In this document: positions 63,381 to 64,000 of the stretch, in pieces
Numbering within the stretch: the first letter of the stretch is position 1
How the letters are laid out: the number at the start of each line of letters is the position of its first letter
Origin: Flavobacteriales bacterium
GTDB taxonomy: Bacteria > Bacteroidota > Bacteroidia > Flavobacteriales_F > PHOS-HE28
Reading direction: 5' to 3'
Assembly: GCA_016719225.1 (NCBI GenBank)
Contig: JADKAN010000003.1
Span: forward strand, 310,001 to 374,000
DNA length: 64,000 bases
Program-made: the position numbers and the translations under genes
The notes under the pieces: model-generated
Told to the model about the DNA's origin: nothing
The model's database searches: none
The model's input: the letters and a program-made list of their open reading frames with translations, nothing else

Positions 63381-63761
63381 TCAGCCTCTCACCGCAACCC
63401 CGCTGATCTCCACGTTCACGCCGCGCGGTAAACCCTTCACGGCAACGGCCTCGCGTGCTGGCGGGGCATCATCAAAGAATTTCCCATACACCTCATTCAC
63501 GGCAGCGTAATGGTCCATACTGCTCAGGAAAATGGTACACTTCACCAAGTGGGCAAAGTTCATATCCGCAGCTTTCAGGATCACGCCGATATTCTCCATT
63601 ACCTGTGTGGTCTCCTCTGCAATGTTGGCCATGCGTAGAGTGCCGGTGTCGCCCACCAACGCGATCTGTCCGCTCAGGAAAAGCATGCCGTTGACCTCTA
63701 CGGCTGGTGAATACGGTGCAAGCGGTTTCGCGGCACCAACAGGATAAATGGGCTTTTTCAT
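63381..63761 (-). CDS. ridA: RidA family enamine/imine deaminase
   Basis: RidA hydrolyses reactive 2-aminoacrylate and related enamines released by PLP enzymes. The 126-residue product has the usual PYSPAVEVNGMLFLSGQI start, the conserved Arg in PPAREAV and the terminal phrase GLPRGVNVEISGVAV. A promoter-like box is four bases before the ATG. Confidence 0.93.
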   Translation of the reverse strand: MKKPIYPVGAAKPLAPYSPAVEVNGMLFLSGQIALVGDTGTLRMANIAEETTQVMENIGVILKAADMNFAHLVKCTIFLSSMDHYAAVNEVYGKFFDDAPPAREAVAVKGLPRGVNVEISGVAVRG

Positions 63762-63765
63762 GGCG

Positions 63766-63773
63766 CAAAGGTC
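63766..63773 (-). promoter_or_regulatory. -7-like box four bases before the ridA start
   Basis: The minus strand reads GACCTTTG, CGCC, ATG, the same arrangement as for glutathione peroxidase. Confidence 0.4.
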
Positions 63774-63883
63774 GGGATTTGACCGAATGTCCATCCCGCA
63801 TAAGTTGCCTTCAACCGCATACCTGGCATCCACTGTGGATCGGAGACATTCATCATCCTATACGCAGGTCATGTAGCCCCGCT

Positions 63884-63891
63884 TAGCTTTG
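63884..63891 (+). promoter_or_regulatory. -7 promoter box of surE
   Basis: TAGCTTTG fully matches TAnnTTTG and lies six bases before the surE ATG. Confidence 0.55.
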
Positions 63892-63897
63892 CGGCAG

Positions 63898-64000
63898 ATG
63901 GGAAAAAACGAAAAGCCGCTGATCCTCGTGACCAACGATGATGGCATCTTCGCGCCGGGGATCATCACCTTGGCGGAAGAGATGAAAGCCTTCGGAGAAG
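63898..64000 (+). CDS. surE: 5'/3'-nucleotidase SurE (partial, runs off the right edge)
   Basis: The 34 visible residues contain PLILVTNDDGIFAPGI, the SurE N-terminal signature with the metal-binding NDDG motif. SurE dephosphorylates nucleoside monophosphates in stationary phase and stress. Its promoter box is six bases before the ATG, so the leader is very short or absent. Confidence 0.93.
   Translation, partial: MGKNEKPLILVTNDDGIFAPGIITLAEEMKAFGE

Overview
This window looks like a chromosome segment of a free-living Bacteroidota, most likely of the order Flavobacteriales, with a fairly high GC content for that group. The evidence is secreted proteins ending in type IX secretion (T9SS) sorting domains, a giant SprB-repeat adhesin of the gliding-motility type, a complete Bat (aerotolerance) operon, a bacillithiol-pathway deacetylase (BshB1), almost no Shine-Dalgarno sequences, and many Bacteroidota-type -7 promoter boxes (TAnnTTTG or TAnnTTCG). 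I see no transposon, prophage or CRISPR array. Starts were chosen from homology, signal peptides, gene overlaps and promoter position.

Layout. 1-3.7 kb: the N-terminal part of a large minus-strand adhesin that runs off the left edge. 4.1-13.9 kb (plus): ffh, folD, a 1159-residue T9SS cargo protein, a ClC chloride transporter with CBS domains, and a secreted protein of unknown function. 14.0-17.3 kb (minus): ribH with a TPR membrane protein, an NlpC/P60 peptidase and a thiolase. 17.5-18.1 kb: three tRNA genes (Arg-TCT, Ser-GCT, Pro-TGG), each with its own promoter box. 18.3-23.0 kb (plus): creD and a secreted beta-helix protein. 23.0-31.5 kb (minus): moxR, DUF58, a BatD-like protein and batA-batB-batC-batD-batE as one overlapping operon.

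31.6-34.9 kb: small metabolic and stress genes (a MazG-type pyrophosphohydrolase, a DUF4442 protein, glutathione peroxidase, bshB1) around a duplicated-domain secreted protein. 34.9-38.0 kb: an accessory-looking stretch with an octamer tandem repeat, a possible small RNA, a T9SS cargo of lower GC, a frameshifted S74-chaperone/T9SS protein, and palindromic repeats. 38.0-48.5 kb (minus): a secreted protein broken by an in-frame stop, a thioester-containing alpha-2-macroglobulin, an outer-membrane barrel with thrombospondin type 3 and SPOR-like repeats, and a second SPOR-like envelope protein with a duplicated domain. 48.6-58.5 kb (minus): an exopolysaccharide operon (glycosyltransferase, Wza, Wzc, RfbC, WecA/TagO-like) continuing into a lytic transglycosylase and uvrA. 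58.6-61.9 kb (minus): asnB and lpdA. 61.9-64 kb: two small membrane proteins, ridA and the start of surE.

Much of the window serves the cell envelope: adhesins and secreted enzymes, exopolysaccharide export with a tyrosine-kinase co-polymerase, peptidoglycan-directed SPOR-like and lytic proteins, a periplasmic macroglobulin and the Bat complex. The most unusual points are the macroglobulin/SPOR cluster, the S74-chaperone/T9SS fusion, and a repeated promoter box lying only four bases before start codons, which suggests leaderless mRNAs.
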